Shown: positions 26,945 through 36,736, counted from the stretch's first letter. The stretch is DNA of 64,000 bases from Kriegella sp965368185 (GCA_965368185.1 CBDULZ010000011.1:1-64000), one strand, 5' to 3'. Numbers and translations are program-made. The notes: a model not told the origin generated them from the sequence alone.

Positions 26945-29275
26945 CTATTGTCTTAATATCCATACGTCGGTAACCCTAGATTGTTTTCTCCAATTCAAAT
27001 GCTCCTCATCGGGTTTGTCAAAAGTTATTTTTAATTTTCCATCTTGAATCAGATTTTTTGGAAGGGGAAATTCCTTAAATTGTTCAAACCCCTTTTCATA
27101 TTTGGTAGGTTTCAATCGCTGGCCATTGGCCCTCAAAAGTGCCTCTCCATAACCTGACACACGTATGAGATAGTCTGCGTCGGTATCAAGTTCGTCATAT
27201 TCCAAGGTAGGTGTAAATTGAAATAGTTGGGTGGATAACCGCTTTCTGTTTACGCCATCATTTTCCCATAAATAATCAATGGCATCGTCAGTTTCGGAAG
27301 TCACATGTTCGGCATCTGCGCTCGAAATGTTATCGTAAAAACTACCTTCACCGGGGAACTCATAAGTTCTTATAAATTCAAGTCTGGCTAATTTTTCTTT
27401 TTCAGTGGGAAGTTTTTTTACCTTTTCAAATTCATCTTCGAGCCACCATCTATTATTTAATGGGTAATCTATAAAGTCAAGAATAGCACCACGTTCCGCA
27501 CTACGGGCATTATACTTCGGCACACTGGTCTGTGCCCCAATGGAGTGAAACAGCGCCTCGGTATATTCAACAACTTTCTGTTTTAAATCTTGGGCGACCA
27601 ACTCGGTATCCGCTTTTTCTAAATAGACGAGTGCCCCATTTATGGCTTGCTCCACTCCAACTGTAGGGGCATCGGCAAGAACTTCATAGGCTTTTGATTC
27701 TAAATCTTCCTCATAGGCCAGCCTTTCCTTTATATAGGCGTCGTAATAAGCTCGCATTACCAATTGTTGCCATCTCCAATTATCGGTCAATTCCGGGTGG
27801 CGGGTTTCCATCTGTTGCCAAAGGGTCAAGGTTTCTGTAATAACTTCATTGCCTAAGGCCGGGCCTACCCAATTTTGTTCCAAAGCAAAAATCCCTTTTG
27901 CAGCTTCTTCGGCAACTTTTGGTCCGAAGAAAAACTGGCAATACTCAAAAATGATATCATGTACATCTTGATCGGAATCCCAGCCCAATTGGCTCCATAC
28001 TACTTTATTTACATCATCGTGAGAGCCATCGGAATAGGTAATAAAACCATCGGTATAGCCAATATCCTTTTTAAACAGCTTGGTATATTGAAGCGGTTGC
28101 GGATTACAGGGTTCTCGCCCCAAGGTCAAAGCAAACGCTTGGTCCCATCGCTCTACTGGATAGTGACATCGTACCGTATGGGTTATGTCGGGATAAAAAC
28201 GGTGTAAATACTTCTTAGGTAAAAGTTCACGTTCTAAGGCTATAGGCGGACTGCTTGGCCCATATACAAGTCCCGTAAGCCAATCAGGGTTTTCGATCTT
28301 TAGGTATTCAAAAAAATAAGTCACTTTTTCTTCATTGAAACCTTGTAACGATACCCATATTCCCGCATCGGGATGGTATTTTTTTAATAGTACGGATAAA
28401 TCTTTGAGATAAGGTATCAATTTGGACGGATGGTTTTCACCCGGGTCACCGCCAGGAACAAATACACCGTCAAGTCTTGGGCATCGGGCGTAAAATGCCT
28501 CTTGTTCGTCTAAGCCTTCCTGGTGCGCATTAGGGACATTTAAGTCATGTGGAGCGGGTGTCCAAACCCAATAATCGGCATCATATTTTTCGCAAATTTC
28601 ACTCAATCGGACCTCCATTTCCTGAGGGTTCACTTTAAAATGGACACTAGAGGAAGGCTCTTGAAAGGGAATATTTTCAAAACTATTAGCACCAAAAAGT
28701 ACTTGTTCACGAAAATGCTGATCGAATTGGTCGACCGTCCATGCATCCCAAGAATTTGCAGTATCGCGATACCCAAATTGATGGCCGCGAAGTGCATATT
28801 CAGGAGCGGAAACTACGTTAAAATCATTAGCAACTTTTATTTGTCCGGATTCCATTTTAGCAATTCGAAGCAATTTGCCAATACCGTAGAGTACACCCCG
28901 GGAATCGGCCCCGATAATCCATAAAACATTCCTTTTTCCATCTTGTTCATGGAAAATGCGATAGCCTTCTTTTTTAATTGGGGTACTATCGGCATCTTTT
29001 GTACCGGGAACCTCTCTACCAAATACATCGGTATCGCTCTGTAAGGCAAGGGCAATCGTAGTATTGGAACTCCAATCGTTTGCTATGTCAAGCTCAATGG
29101 TAGTGCGTTTTTCAATTTCTTCGACCAACACGGTTCCGGCGGTTTCATGGATGGGATTTTCAATTCCCTTGGAAACCAAAATTTTTGACTTTGACAGGTC
29201 TAAACTGTCTTTGGCCTGTTCGGCACAGGAGAAACTCAAACCCAATAGCAGGAAAAATAATATCACTCTTGACAT
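26945..29275 (-). CDS. Large glycosidase-like lipoprotein, paralogue B (unclassified)
   Basis: A 776-residue lipoprotein (signal ending LSFSC, lipid Cys17), paralogous over its whole length to the protein at 10799-13252. Shared features are the N-terminal IIGADSRGVLYGIGKL (120-135), SAPEYALRGHQFGYRD, PGGDPGE (274-280), LTLGREPCNP, and TYSDGSHDDVNK (413-424), followed by similar helical and C-terminal beta parts ending in SRVTDVWILRQ. The second acidic residue is Asp416 here but Glu in paralogue A. The layout suggests a GH20/GH67/GH84-like barrel enzyme, but I cannot name a family. It is mid-operon between a ROK kinase and an FGE-like gene, and may anchor to a membrane face where A is soluble. 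Confidence 0.75.
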   Translation of the reverse strand: MSRVILFFLLLGLSFSCAEQAKDSLDLSKSKILVSKGIENPIHETAGTVLVEEIEKRTTIELDIANDWSSNTTIALALQSDTDVFGREVPGTKDADSTPIKKEGYRIFHEQDGKRNVLWIIGADSRGVLYGIGKLLRIAKMESGQIKVANDFNVVSAPEYALRGHQFGYRDTANSWDAWTVDQFDQHFREQVLFGANSFENIPFQEPSSSVHFKVNPQEMEVRLSEICEKYDADYWVWTPAPHDLNVPNAHQEGLDEQEAFYARCPRLDGVFVPGGDPGENHPSKLIPYLKDLSVLLKKYHPDAGIWVSLQGFNEEKVTYFFEYLKIENPDWLTGLVYGPSSPPIALERELLPKKYLHRFYPDITHTVRCHYPVERWDQAFALTLGREPCNPQPLQYTKLFKKDIGYTDGFITYSDGSHDDVNKVVWSQLGWDSDQDVHDIIFEYCQFFFGPKVAEEAAKGIFALEQNWVGPALGNEVITETLTLWQQMETRHPELTDNWRWQQLVMRAYYDAYIKERLAYEEDLESKAYEVLADAPTVGVEQAINGALVYLEKADTELVAQDLKQKVVEYTEALFHSIGAQTSVPKYNARSAERGAILDFIDYPLNNRWWLEDEFEKVKKLPTEKEKLARLEFIRTYEFPGEGSFYDNISSADAEHVTSETDDAIDYLWENDGVNRKRLSTQLFQFTPTLEYDELDTDADYLIRVSGYGEALLRANGQRLKPTKYEKGFEQFKEFPLPKNLIQDGKLKITFDKPDEEHLNWRKQSRVTDVWILRQ

Positions 29276-29301
29276 TGTTCTTTTTTTTGAATTATCGGTT
29301 C

Positions 29302-30006
29302 CTATTTCTTTTCAATATCCAAAACACACCTAAACCCAACCGGATAATTGCTGATTTTTTCCGGTAGTACGTAGTAGCGTTGAGAGGTTCGAATAAACGA
29401 ATGGTTATTAAAATTAGAGCCACCCCGCATCACTTTATATTTTTCACCATACTCTTTCATAGGAACCTTATTGCCCGGATAGGGCTTATACCAATCGGAC
29501 GTCCATTCCCAAACACCTCCGGCCATATCAAAGCAACCGTAAGGACTCGCTGGTTTGGCAATCGAAGTTCCCCTTGTACTTTTTTGATCCCAAATAACAT
29601 AGGTATTGTCATAGGTGTTGCCCCAAGGAAAAACACGGCCATCGACGCCCCTTGCCGCCTTTTCCCACTCCTTTTCGGTGGGCAGTCGCTTTCCGGCCCA
29701 TTCAGCATATGCATTGGCTTGAGACCAAGTAACAATTGCAGCATTATCTTTTTTTGAAGTTGGAAAGTTAAAATTGGAATCAAATTCAGCAAACTGCGCA
29801 TTGCTTATCTCATACTTGTCTATAAAAAAAGCCTCCGTATACATAATTTGTTGGGGCCGCTCATCAGGATCGCCATATTTGCTTCCCATAATGAACCCAC
29901 CAGCCTCCACTAAAACCATATCTTCTGGTGGCTCTTCATTTCCACTTTGTGAAAATAGAGCTGTAGTACTAATTAAAACTATAAGGGTGTTAATAAATAT
30001 TTTCAT
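29302..30006 (-). CDS. Exported FGE-sulfatase-like (SUMF1) domain protein, probably not a sulfatase activator
   Basis: A 234-residue secreted protein (Sec signal about residues 1-19) with a complete formylglycine-generating-enzyme fold. Visible motifs are GGFIMGS, DKYEISNAQFAEF, GKRLPTEKEWEKAARG, PWGN, DMAGGVWEWTSDWY, VMRGGS and GFRC. The two active-site cysteines that lie between the RGGS and GFRC motifs in true FGE are missing; the segment reads FNNHSFIRTSQRYYVLP. It is therefore unlikely to oxidise sulfatase cysteines. Many Bacteroidota SUMF1 proteins bind ligands or assist exported enzymes. It lies 15 bp downstream of the toroid gene and 26 bp upstream of glycosidase-like paralogue B. Confidence 0.85.
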   Translation of the reverse strand: MKIFINTLIVLISTTALFSQSGNEEPPEDMVLVEAGGFIMGSKYGDPDERPQQIMYTEAFFIDKYEISNAQFAEFDSNFNFPTSKKDNAAIVTWSQANAYAEWAGKRLPTEKEWEKAARGVDGRVFPWGNTYDNTYVIWDQKSTRGTSIAKPASPYGCFDMAGGVWEWTSDWYKPYPGNKVPMKEYGEKYKVMRGGSNFNNHSFIRTSQRYYVLPEKISNYPVGFRCVLDIEKK

Positions 30007-30021
30007 TCTTATGATTTCAAT

Positions 30022-31251
30022 TTACCATTTTTCATCTATTATACCATAGTATCTTCCGAACCAATAGTTACGGATCATGGCCGCGGCTGTGCGCTCTTCT
30101 TCCGATTTTACTTTTTTGAAGCTTCCATTTTTTTGTGGAATGTTGAACTCTTTCATTTGACGTTCGAATCCCCACATATCTTTAATGGCCTGTTTTTTCT
30201 CTTCGGTCATAATATCTTCACCTGTGAGCACTTTATAGACCATAACGAACCAAATGGAGCTTTCAAAAGTGAAATCGATATCCTTCCAATCGAACCAGTG
30301 GCGGTTCAAATTCATTCTGTATTTGTTCAAAAGGTCCGTATCATCCTCAAAACGCATCAGCATGTAAAGAGAACGTGCGGCATGGTAGTCATCCCCAACA
30401 TTCCTCCACTCTTCAGGAAATAGAATCTTAGAATTAATTTGATGGTCATCGTAATGATAACGGTCAATAAGCATATGGTAAGCAGCATTAAAACGTTCCT
30501 TACCTGTTATACGATGTGTAACCTTAAGTGCCGCTAACATTTCTAAAGAATTAAGGGCCTGATGTGGAAGATCAGGACAAAAGTTGCCCCATAATGTCAT
30601 TTTGCCATCTAAATCGGTGAGTTTAAAATTATTATCGATTACCCGACCAACAAAACGATCCAATAAACCAGCCGCCTTTTCTTTGTAGTTCTCGTCGGCG
30701 CAAATTTCCCAAAAGGTGCCAACACCGTAAAAAATCGAGGTAAATTTATCCGCGCTTAAATCACCCAACCATCGGTAACCGGGCATTGATGTAGATTCAT
30801 GCCACTCATGGTACCACATAACCTCTTCATGCCATAAAGGTTCATCGGTTTGGTTGAAACTACGGGCAACGAGACCCTTCACACCTGTTACTTTCTCCAG
30901 TTTTAATATGGCTTCAAAAATCTGGTTGGCAATTTTTCTGTCCTTTTCGTCTTTTGTAAGGGCATATTTATGGGAATAGGCAGCCAACATTTCCGACGTT
31001 GGATCTAAGCAGTCGGCCTGAGAGCCTACAATTGGTCTGTCTAGACCTGCCGGAGGAAAAATGACATGTTGCATAATCGCGCCTTCATTCCAGTGATTCC
31101 CCAACATTAATTTATCAAACATGGCCACTTTCTTATGAAGTGGATCCGTTTTACTAGGAAATGTATTGACGCTTTGCCCCCATATTTGTAAAGTAACAAA
31201 TAGGAAACAAAGGAACATTAAATGAAGAGGTAATTTATTTTGCATATCCAA
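30022..31251 (-). CDS. Exported (alpha/alpha) toroid protein related to the two propeller fusions
   Basis: A 409-residue secreted protein with a signal at about residues 1-26 (ATG at codon 3 is an alternative start). It corresponds to the C-terminal toroid of the proteins at 18012-20237 and 20293-22422. The shared pieces are LGDLSADKF (Asp168; the following Glu of the others is Lys169 here), DLDGKMTLWGNFCPDL (213-228) and IRNYWFGRYYGII near the C terminus. It lacks the propeller. The substitution of the acidic pair suggests altered or lost catalysis, or that another residue is catalytic. It is the first gene after the SusCD1 terminator and begins a seven-gene set. Confidence 0.72.
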   Translation of the reverse strand: MDMQNKLPLHLMFLCFLFVTLQIWGQSVNTFPSKTDPLHKKVAMFDKLMLGNHWNEGAIMQHVIFPPAGLDRPIVGSQADCLDPTSEMLAAYSHKYALTKDEKDRKIANQIFEAILKLEKVTGVKGLVARSFNQTDEPLWHEEVMWYHEWHESTSMPGYRWLGDLSADKFTSIFYGVGTFWEICADENYKEKAAGLLDRFVGRVIDNNFKLTDLDGKMTLWGNFCPDLPHQALNSLEMLAALKVTHRITGKERFNAAYHMLIDRYHYDDHQINSKILFPEEWRNVGDDYHAARSLYMLMRFEDDTDLLNKYRMNLNRHWFDWKDIDFTFESSIWFVMVYKVLTGEDIMTEEKKQAIKDMWGFERQMKEFNIPQKNGSFKKVKSEEERTAAAMIRNYWFGRYYGIIDEKW

Positions 31252-31336
31252 AATTTATTCCTTTGATCACTTCATACAATAGCCAATATACTTGTGCATA
31301 TAATGAAGCTACTAATCTCGTGATTACAAGAAAGAA

Positions 31337-31362
31337 AATTACCCGAGTTTCCCCGGGTAATT
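31337..31362 (-). terminator. Hairpin after susD1 (terminator or attenuator)
   Basis: A 9-bp perfect stem (31337-31345 with 31354-31362) with an 8-nt loop lies between susD1 and the downstream seven-gene set. The sequence after it on the minus strand is T-rich but not a pure T-run. No clear promoter was found between it and the next gene, so partial read-through from susCD1 is likely. Confidence 0.65.
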
Positions 31363-31429
31363 AACAGCTAACTAACTCAAATAACAATATATAAAACAAT
31401 AAAAATCATTCTTTTTAAAAGGAGGAATA

Positions 31430-33124
31430 CTACCATGGGGTAGCTACGCCTTGTAACACCCAAGGCTTAGACCACGGTGTATCGTTATCAATATAGCCCG
31501 GAACGTCATCGGTATGCGACGTAGTTTCTAAGTTGTTCAGGGCAGAATAATAGTTATCCCTATTCAACGTACTATTCTCAGTAGGATACACGAAACGCAC
31601 TGGAATGACGGTTGATAGTGCAAAGGGACCTGTTTGTAGATCTGGTAAACCAGTGCGTCTCCAATCTAAATAGGCTTCAGAGGCAGAACTGAAATTGGCA
31701 ATCCATTTTTGCTCCATAACTTGGGCAAGTGTACCATCAAAAGCTACACCATCGTTATCGATATAATCTGCAAATTGGTCTCCGATTCCCCATGTTTCAA
31801 ACGAGGCTTCAACACCTTTGTTATAATTTCCCTGTGCATCGGAACCCCATCCTTTTAATGCGGCTTCTGCTTTTAAGAAGCATATCTCGGCATAAGAAAG
31901 TACCCTTGCTTTAAGATTAGGGCCAGAGACTGCGTCGAACATAGGGTTCATCAACGAGACATGCACATTGCCCCCACCTTGTACAGGGTTGGGATTTAAG
32001 TTATACGTGTAGGGTTCCGATCCTTGATAGGATACAGGAATACCTACATACACACTACTGGTATCTATCAAACTTAACCCGGCTAGACGGTCGTCGTACC
32101 ATGTTGCAGGATCATAAATCTTTAATTCGTTACCTGCGAGGGTTTCTTCGTTGATATACCGAACACCGTCTACTACAGTATCATCAGCTCCTCCGGGGAC
32201 GTCTCCTGCAGGCACCACTTTAATTGGAATTTGGACAGCGTCGAACCATATTGTTCTTCTTGGGTCATCCAATTCGGCCAGTTTATAGGTAAAGGTGGTA
32301 CATGGCTTTACGCGTGAAAAATTGGAAGGCGTACCCTGTTGTCCGTTACTAGGTTGGGAATTGCTTGGACTTGTTCCCAAATATGGAAGGGCGGCTTCCT
32401 CATCAACACTGCTGATTAAAGGTTTTGCCAATGTAGACTGTACGCCCGCACCTGCAAACCCTGGATCTTTTTCAGATAACCTCATGTAATATCTAAGGGC
32501 CAAGGAATTGGCATATTTCATCCATTTTTCGGCATCACCCCCAAAAAGAATATCCTGTGTTGAACCAAAAACCTCTAAACTCCCCATATTTGAGAAAAGC
32601 ATGGCCGCAGCGGCCTCAAAATCAGCTATCGAACCCTTATAAACCGATTCTTGTGAATCATATACTGGCAAGCTGATATCTCCGGCACCTTCTAAGGCTT
32701 GGGTATAAGGTACATCTCCGTAAAAATCGGCAAGCAGGGCAAAGTTATGTGCCATAAGGATTTTGGCTACGGCTTCATGAAATTTATAGCCTAATTCCTG
32801 CGAACGCTCCAAGGCCAATTTAGCAGTACGTAAATTATTGTAGTAGCCTTCCCAACCACTTCCTTCCCAGTCGTAATTGTTATTGCCCCAAGAATCTTTT
32901 TGCGTATATTGAACAAAGGCCGACAAGGGTTCGCTATACCCCTTGTTTCCAACATCCATGGCCGTCGTTGCCATTACTTGTGTTAGTAAAAAGGTAGGAT
33001 TTCCTTCTTCTAAGTTTACCCCATTGGGGTTCGTATTTATATCGGTGATATCATTGTCGCACGAAGCCGCAAACAATACGCACACCACTAAAAATGGTTT
33101 AATTAATTTATTTATAGTACTCAT
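31430..33124 (-). CDS. SusD/RagB-family glycan-binding lipoprotein 1
   Basis: A 564-residue surface lipoprotein (signal ending FAASC) that should cap its SusC partner and bind glycan outside the cell. The mature N terminus reads DNDITDINTNPNGV, typical of the SusD-like 2 subgroup. TPR-like helices follow, with DFYGDVPYTQALEG, AEKWMKYANSLALRYYMRLS and YAEICFLKAEAALKGW. The C-terminal QKWIANFSSASEAYLDWRRTG motif matches the family end signature. It starts 34 bp downstream of susC1, the normal arrangement. The ligand is unknown. Confidence 0.95.
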   Translation of the reverse strand: MSTINKLIKPFLVVCVLFAASCDNDITDINTNPNGVNLEEGNPTFLLTQVMATTAMDVGNKGYSEPLSAFVQYTQKDSWGNNNYDWEGSGWEGYYNNLRTAKLALERSQELGYKFHEAVAKILMAHNFALLADFYGDVPYTQALEGAGDISLPVYDSQESVYKGSIADFEAAAAMLFSNMGSLEVFGSTQDILFGGDAEKWMKYANSLALRYYMRLSEKDPGFAGAGVQSTLAKPLISSVDEEAALPYLGTSPSNSQPSNGQQGTPSNFSRVKPCTTFTYKLAELDDPRRTIWFDAVQIPIKVVPAGDVPGGADDTVVDGVRYINEETLAGNELKIYDPATWYDDRLAGLSLIDTSSVYVGIPVSYQGSEPYTYNLNPNPVQGGGNVHVSLMNPMFDAVSGPNLKARVLSYAEICFLKAEAALKGWGSDAQGNYNKGVEASFETWGIGDQFADYIDNDGVAFDGTLAQVMEQKWIANFSSASEAYLDWRRTGLPDLQTGPFALSTVIPVRFVYPTENSTLNRDNYYSALNNLETTSHTDDVPGYIDNDTPWSKPWVLQGVATPW

Positions 33125-33158
33125 AATTTTATCGTATTTATTGTTAAACAGCGCTTGC

Positions 33159-36100
33159 TTAGAAACCTACATTAAGTTTAAAACCTACTGGAATGGCCCA
33201 TGGGCTAACGTTAAAGCGTTCTATACCTTGCTTAAACTGAATACCGCTACTACCTTGGGTAGAGGATTCTTGCTGAAAAGCCATTTCGGGATCTATCCCG
33301 ATATCGGCTTTGGTCCATAATATGATATTACGGCTAAATAAAGATATATTTAAATTTTGCAACCCTATTCGCTTGATGGATTTACTGGGAACACTATAGG
33401 TAATGGAGATATCCCTTAATTTGATAAAATCGGAATCAAAGGTGGCATTTCTTGTAAAATCCCAACCGTAGTGATCTTGGTACCTTGTATAAACCGTACC
33501 TGGTCCTCCTAGGTTTTCAGTTGTCGCAACAAAATTTCCATTGTCATCATAATCACCTTGAACACCGGGCATAAATACACCATCATTTAGAGTAATACCT
33601 CCTTCGGTCACAGGGTAGCCACCGGCTTCGGCTGTTGGCCCTCCAACCAAAACATAAAACTCACCATCTTCCGAAAGGTATTGATCTGCATTATCTTTTA
33701 GGAAGGTTGGCACATCGCCAACACCGCTAAAATTGTGAAGACCATCTAACCAGCGCTGAGTGTGCATATCAGATTCTCCATATCTATGAGTTTGAGAAAC
33801 AAACTGTCCGCCTTTTCTCCAATCGAAATTCATAGAAATAGACCAATTCTTATAGGAAGCGGAAGTGGTCATCCCCAGGGTGAAGTCTGGATTAAAGTTA
33901 CCTATAATAGGAGCGACCCTATTACCATCTTCGTCTTCCCTGGTACGATCGCTATTTTCAAAACCTGAATCATCGATAATCGGCCAACCGTGATATGGCG
34001 AACTCGGGTCATCAACACGCACCAATGCAGCATCGAATATATTCCCAATTTCTTCACCCAACCAAGTGATTGCTCCACCTCTGGCATCCGTCCATAAGGT
34101 TACAGAATTCATACCATCGGCCAATTCGATCACCTTGGTACGGTTACGTCCATATACAAATCCCATATCCCAACGCCAATCACTAGTATCCAGCAGGGTA
34201 GCATTCAAACCTGCTTCAACGCCAGTACTGGTCAATAATCCTGCATTAATGAATCTAGATCCGTAACCGGAAGATATTGGAGTGTCTACAGGGAAAATCT
34301 GGTCACGGTTTTCACTATCATAATACGTAAAATCCATTCGAAGACGATTTTTAAAGAAAGCCAAGTCGGCCCCTACCTCCCATGAGTTTTGTGATTCTGA
34401 CTTTAAATCTGGATTTAACAAGGTTCCGGGAACTGAAAGTAAAGATGCATTGCCCCATGAACTTCCGCTATTCAATACGGGGTTTAAATTATAGGCAAAC
34501 GTATCGTTACCTACCTCCGCATAACCAGCCCTAAGTTTGATCAATGAAATGTTTCCTCCTAAATTCAAAGCCCTATTCACCAATAAACTGGAAGATATAG
34601 AAGGGTAAAAATAAGAATTGTTATTGTCTGGCAAAGTACTTGACCAATCATTTCTGCCAGTGGCATCGATATAGAACATATCTTTAAATCCGATACTTAC
34701 CAAACCGTACAAACTATTCACTTGTCGTTCACTTTTATAGGAACTGTAATTTAAGTTGTCAGGAGCAATATTTGATAAAGTAAAAAGACCCGGAGCTAGT
34801 ATGCCAGACCCCCTATCTATTGTCGAATTACTAACAGAAGATGATTTGGCAGTTCGCTTATTTCCACCAGCAGATGCAGAAAAATCCCAATTATTAAATC
34901 GCTTGGAATAAGTAAGCAAGAAATCGATATTGATTTCATTGTTTAACATATCTTGAATACCATAAGCCCCATTAATATCTCCTGTGTAACCCTTGGACAT
35001 TTTGGTTTCCCTAACCTCGTTAATCTCATCAAAATTGTAGCGTAACATGGCCGAGAATTCATCGGTTATTTGCCAATCGCCTTTGACGTTTCCGTAAAAT
35101 CTATTTCTTTCAAAGCCATTATTAACTTCATGAGCTAAAAAATACGGGTTGTTCCATTCCGTATCCGTAGGGTCATCTCCAAAAGCAAAGGGAGAGTTTT
35201 GGCGAAGGCCTTCATAGCCCGGCAACCAATAATCCTGCATTTCACGTACGTCAATATGTGGTGCTATTTCATAAACTGCCTGCATAGGATTCGCACCACG
35301 GTTTGTGGCAGGTCTGTTATCGGCACCTGATTTGGTATAATTCAAACTAGAAGTAACCGATATTTTATCATTTAATTTCAGGGATGAATTCAGATTGATA
35401 CTGTGCTTGTTCAAATCTGAATTGGGAATAAATCCTTGGTGTTTTAAATCTGAATAAGACAATCTGTAGTTGATTCTTTCCGTATTGTCCTGTATCGAAA
35501 TATTATTGGTTGTCGTAATGGCCGTATTAAAGAAATTACGTGCGTTATTGTACGATTTTAATTCTCTGGCTGTGGGCACTCCACTAGCGATCTCTTGGGC
35601 GGTATAAGGCCAATGTATCGCCTTTATACCTTGATCCAATGCAGGGCCGGCCCAAGCTGATGCCGTTTCGCCTATAAGTATGGCTCCATAGGAATTAGAG
35701 GGGAAATTGTCTTCGGTATAAGGTCTGGAACCAGCAGCATATTTTGTATGGGTGTCCAAATAACGGTAGGGAATATCAAAAACGGTACTTGAATTAATGG
35801 TAACCCCTAATCCTTTTTTCGCTTTACCGGATTTTGTAGTAATCAAAATTACCCCGTTTGCAGCCCTTGACCCGTATAATGCAGCCGCACTGGCTCCTTT
35901 AAGAACGGTCATACTTTCGATGTCATCGGCATTGATATCGGAAATAGCATTCCCATAATCCGCCCTATTGTCTCTTCCAACTCCACCAACATTGTTTACC
36001 GAACTAATTACCGGCGTTCCGTCGATTACGAATAGTGGCTGATTGTCACTCGAAAGCGAAGAGGCCCCTCTAATATTAATGTTAACAGTTGATCCCGGAC

Positions 36101-36572
36101 CGCCCGTAGAGTTGATCGCAACACCGGAAACTTTACCGGAAAGCGCATTCATGGCGTTCTCTTGGGGAACGTTGTCAATTGCATCACCACTTACTTCACT
36201 TACCGCATACCCAAGGGATTTCTTTTCCCTAGATATACCCAGTGCAGTAACAACTACTTCATCTAACGTCTCTGCCGATGCCGCTAAGGCAACATCGATA
36301 GTGGTTCGGTTACCCACAATCACTTCTTGCGTGGTCATTCCAATATAAGAAAATACAAGTACGGCATCATTGCCAGGCACTTCAATACTGTAATTTCCAT
36401 CAAAATCTGTAGATACTCCGGTAATAGTACCTTTTAGTACTACTGAAACCCCGGGTAACAATTCTCCATCAACGCTGCTGACGACTCCAGTCACCTCTTG
36501 TTGCGCATGTGCAATACCGCAAAACATGCTCAGCAAAAGAAACGCCAACCATTGTAAGTTTCTTTTTTTCAT
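33159..36572 (-). CDS. SusC/RagA-family TonB-dependent transporter 1
   Basis: A 1137-residue outer-membrane transporter. A Sec signal (to AHAQ) is followed by a carboxypeptidase-D-like domain (VTGVVSSVDGELLPGVSVV, about residues 28-100). The TonB-box-like stretch LDEVVVTALG and a plug domain with GAAALYGSRAANGVILITTK come next. A 22-strand-type barrel fills the rest and ends in GFKLNVGF with the terminal aromatic residue. No N-terminal FecR-interacting extension is seen, so regulation is not through an anti-sigma cascade of that kind. It pairs with the SusD downstream and imports oligosaccharide into the periplasm using TonB energy. Its upstream DNA matches that of the second susC. Confidence 0.96.
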   Translation of the reverse strand: MKKRNLQWLAFLLLSMFCGIAHAQQEVTGVVSSVDGELLPGVSVVLKGTITGVSTDFDGNYSIEVPGNDAVLVFSYIGMTTQEVIVGNRTTIDVALAASAETLDEVVVTALGISREKKSLGYAVSEVSGDAIDNVPQENAMNALSGKVSGVAINSTGGPGSTVNINIRGASSLSSDNQPLFVIDGTPVISSVNNVGGVGRDNRADYGNAISDINADDIESMTVLKGASAAALYGSRAANGVILITTKSGKAKKGLGVTINSSTVFDIPYRYLDTHTKYAAGSRPYTEDNFPSNSYGAILIGETASAWAGPALDQGIKAIHWPYTAQEIASGVPTARELKSYNNARNFFNTAITTTNNISIQDNTERINYRLSYSDLKHQGFIPNSDLNKHSINLNSSLKLNDKISVTSSLNYTKSGADNRPATNRGANPMQAVYEIAPHIDVREMQDYWLPGYEGLRQNSPFAFGDDPTDTEWNNPYFLAHEVNNGFERNRFYGNVKGDWQITDEFSAMLRYNFDEINEVRETKMSKGYTGDINGAYGIQDMLNNEINIDFLLTYSKRFNNWDFSASAGGNKRTAKSSSVSNSTIDRGSGILAPGLFTLSNIAPDNLNYSSYKSERQVNSLYGLVSIGFKDMFYIDATGRNDWSSTLPDNNNSYFYPSISSSLLVNRALNLGGNISLIKLRAGYAEVGNDTFAYNLNPVLNSGSSWGNASLLSVPGTLLNPDLKSESQNSWEVGADLAFFKNRLRMDFTYYDSENRDQIFPVDTPISSGYGSRFINAGLLTSTGVEAGLNATLLDTSDWRWDMGFVYGRNRTKVIELADGMNSVTLWTDARGGAITWLGEEIGNIFDAALVRVDDPSSPYHGWPIIDDSGFENSDRTREDEDGNRVAPIIGNFNPDFTLGMTTSASYKNWSISMNFDWRKGGQFVSQTHRYGESDMHTQRWLDGLHNFSGVGDVPTFLKDNADQYLSEDGEFYVLVGGPTAEAGGYPVTEGGITLNDGVFMPGVQGDYDDNGNFVATTENLGGPGTVYTRYQDHYGWDFTRNATFDSDFIKLRDISITYSVPSKSIKRIGLQNLNISLFSRNIILWTKADIGIDPEMAFQQESSTQGSSGIQFKQGIERFNVSPWAIPVGFKLNVGF

Positions 36573-36617
36573 AGTTAATTGTTTAAATTAAATATTCAGT
36601 TTAGTTTTATAATCGAA

Positions 36618-36649
36618 CAAATCTATTCCAAAAATTTTGTTAAAACACA
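36618..36649 (-). promoter_or_regulatory. susC1 promoter block shared with susC2
   Basis: On the minus strand this 32-bp block ends in TAGATTTG (TAnnTTTG), 46 bp from the susC1 ATG. It aligns without gaps to 42096-42127 upstream of susC2, sharing TG, TTTTAA, AAAA, TTTT, GAATA and TTTG in order. Conservation inside otherwise divergent leaders supports a real promoter. Confidence 0.65.
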
Positions 36650-36708
36650 TAGTATTATATTATATTCACGTGGAATTTTACCCTTTTTACCTTTTATTTG
36701 AACATATG

Positions 36709-36736
36709 TTTAATGTAAGGTTAATATTGCATTAGT
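36709..36736 (-). promoter_or_regulatory. Upstream regulatory motif of susC1
   Basis: A 28-bp A+T-rich motif with core GTTAATATTG (plus-strand reading), nearly identical to 42187-42214. In both cases it begins 91 bp from the start of the promoter block, so it is probably an activator or repressor site common to both susCD operons. The regulator is not identified. Confidence 0.55.

Noticed and set aside
29302..30006. Sulfatase-activating FGE for the sulfatase at the right edge
   Set aside because: The active-site cysteines are missing and the genes are 33 kb apart.
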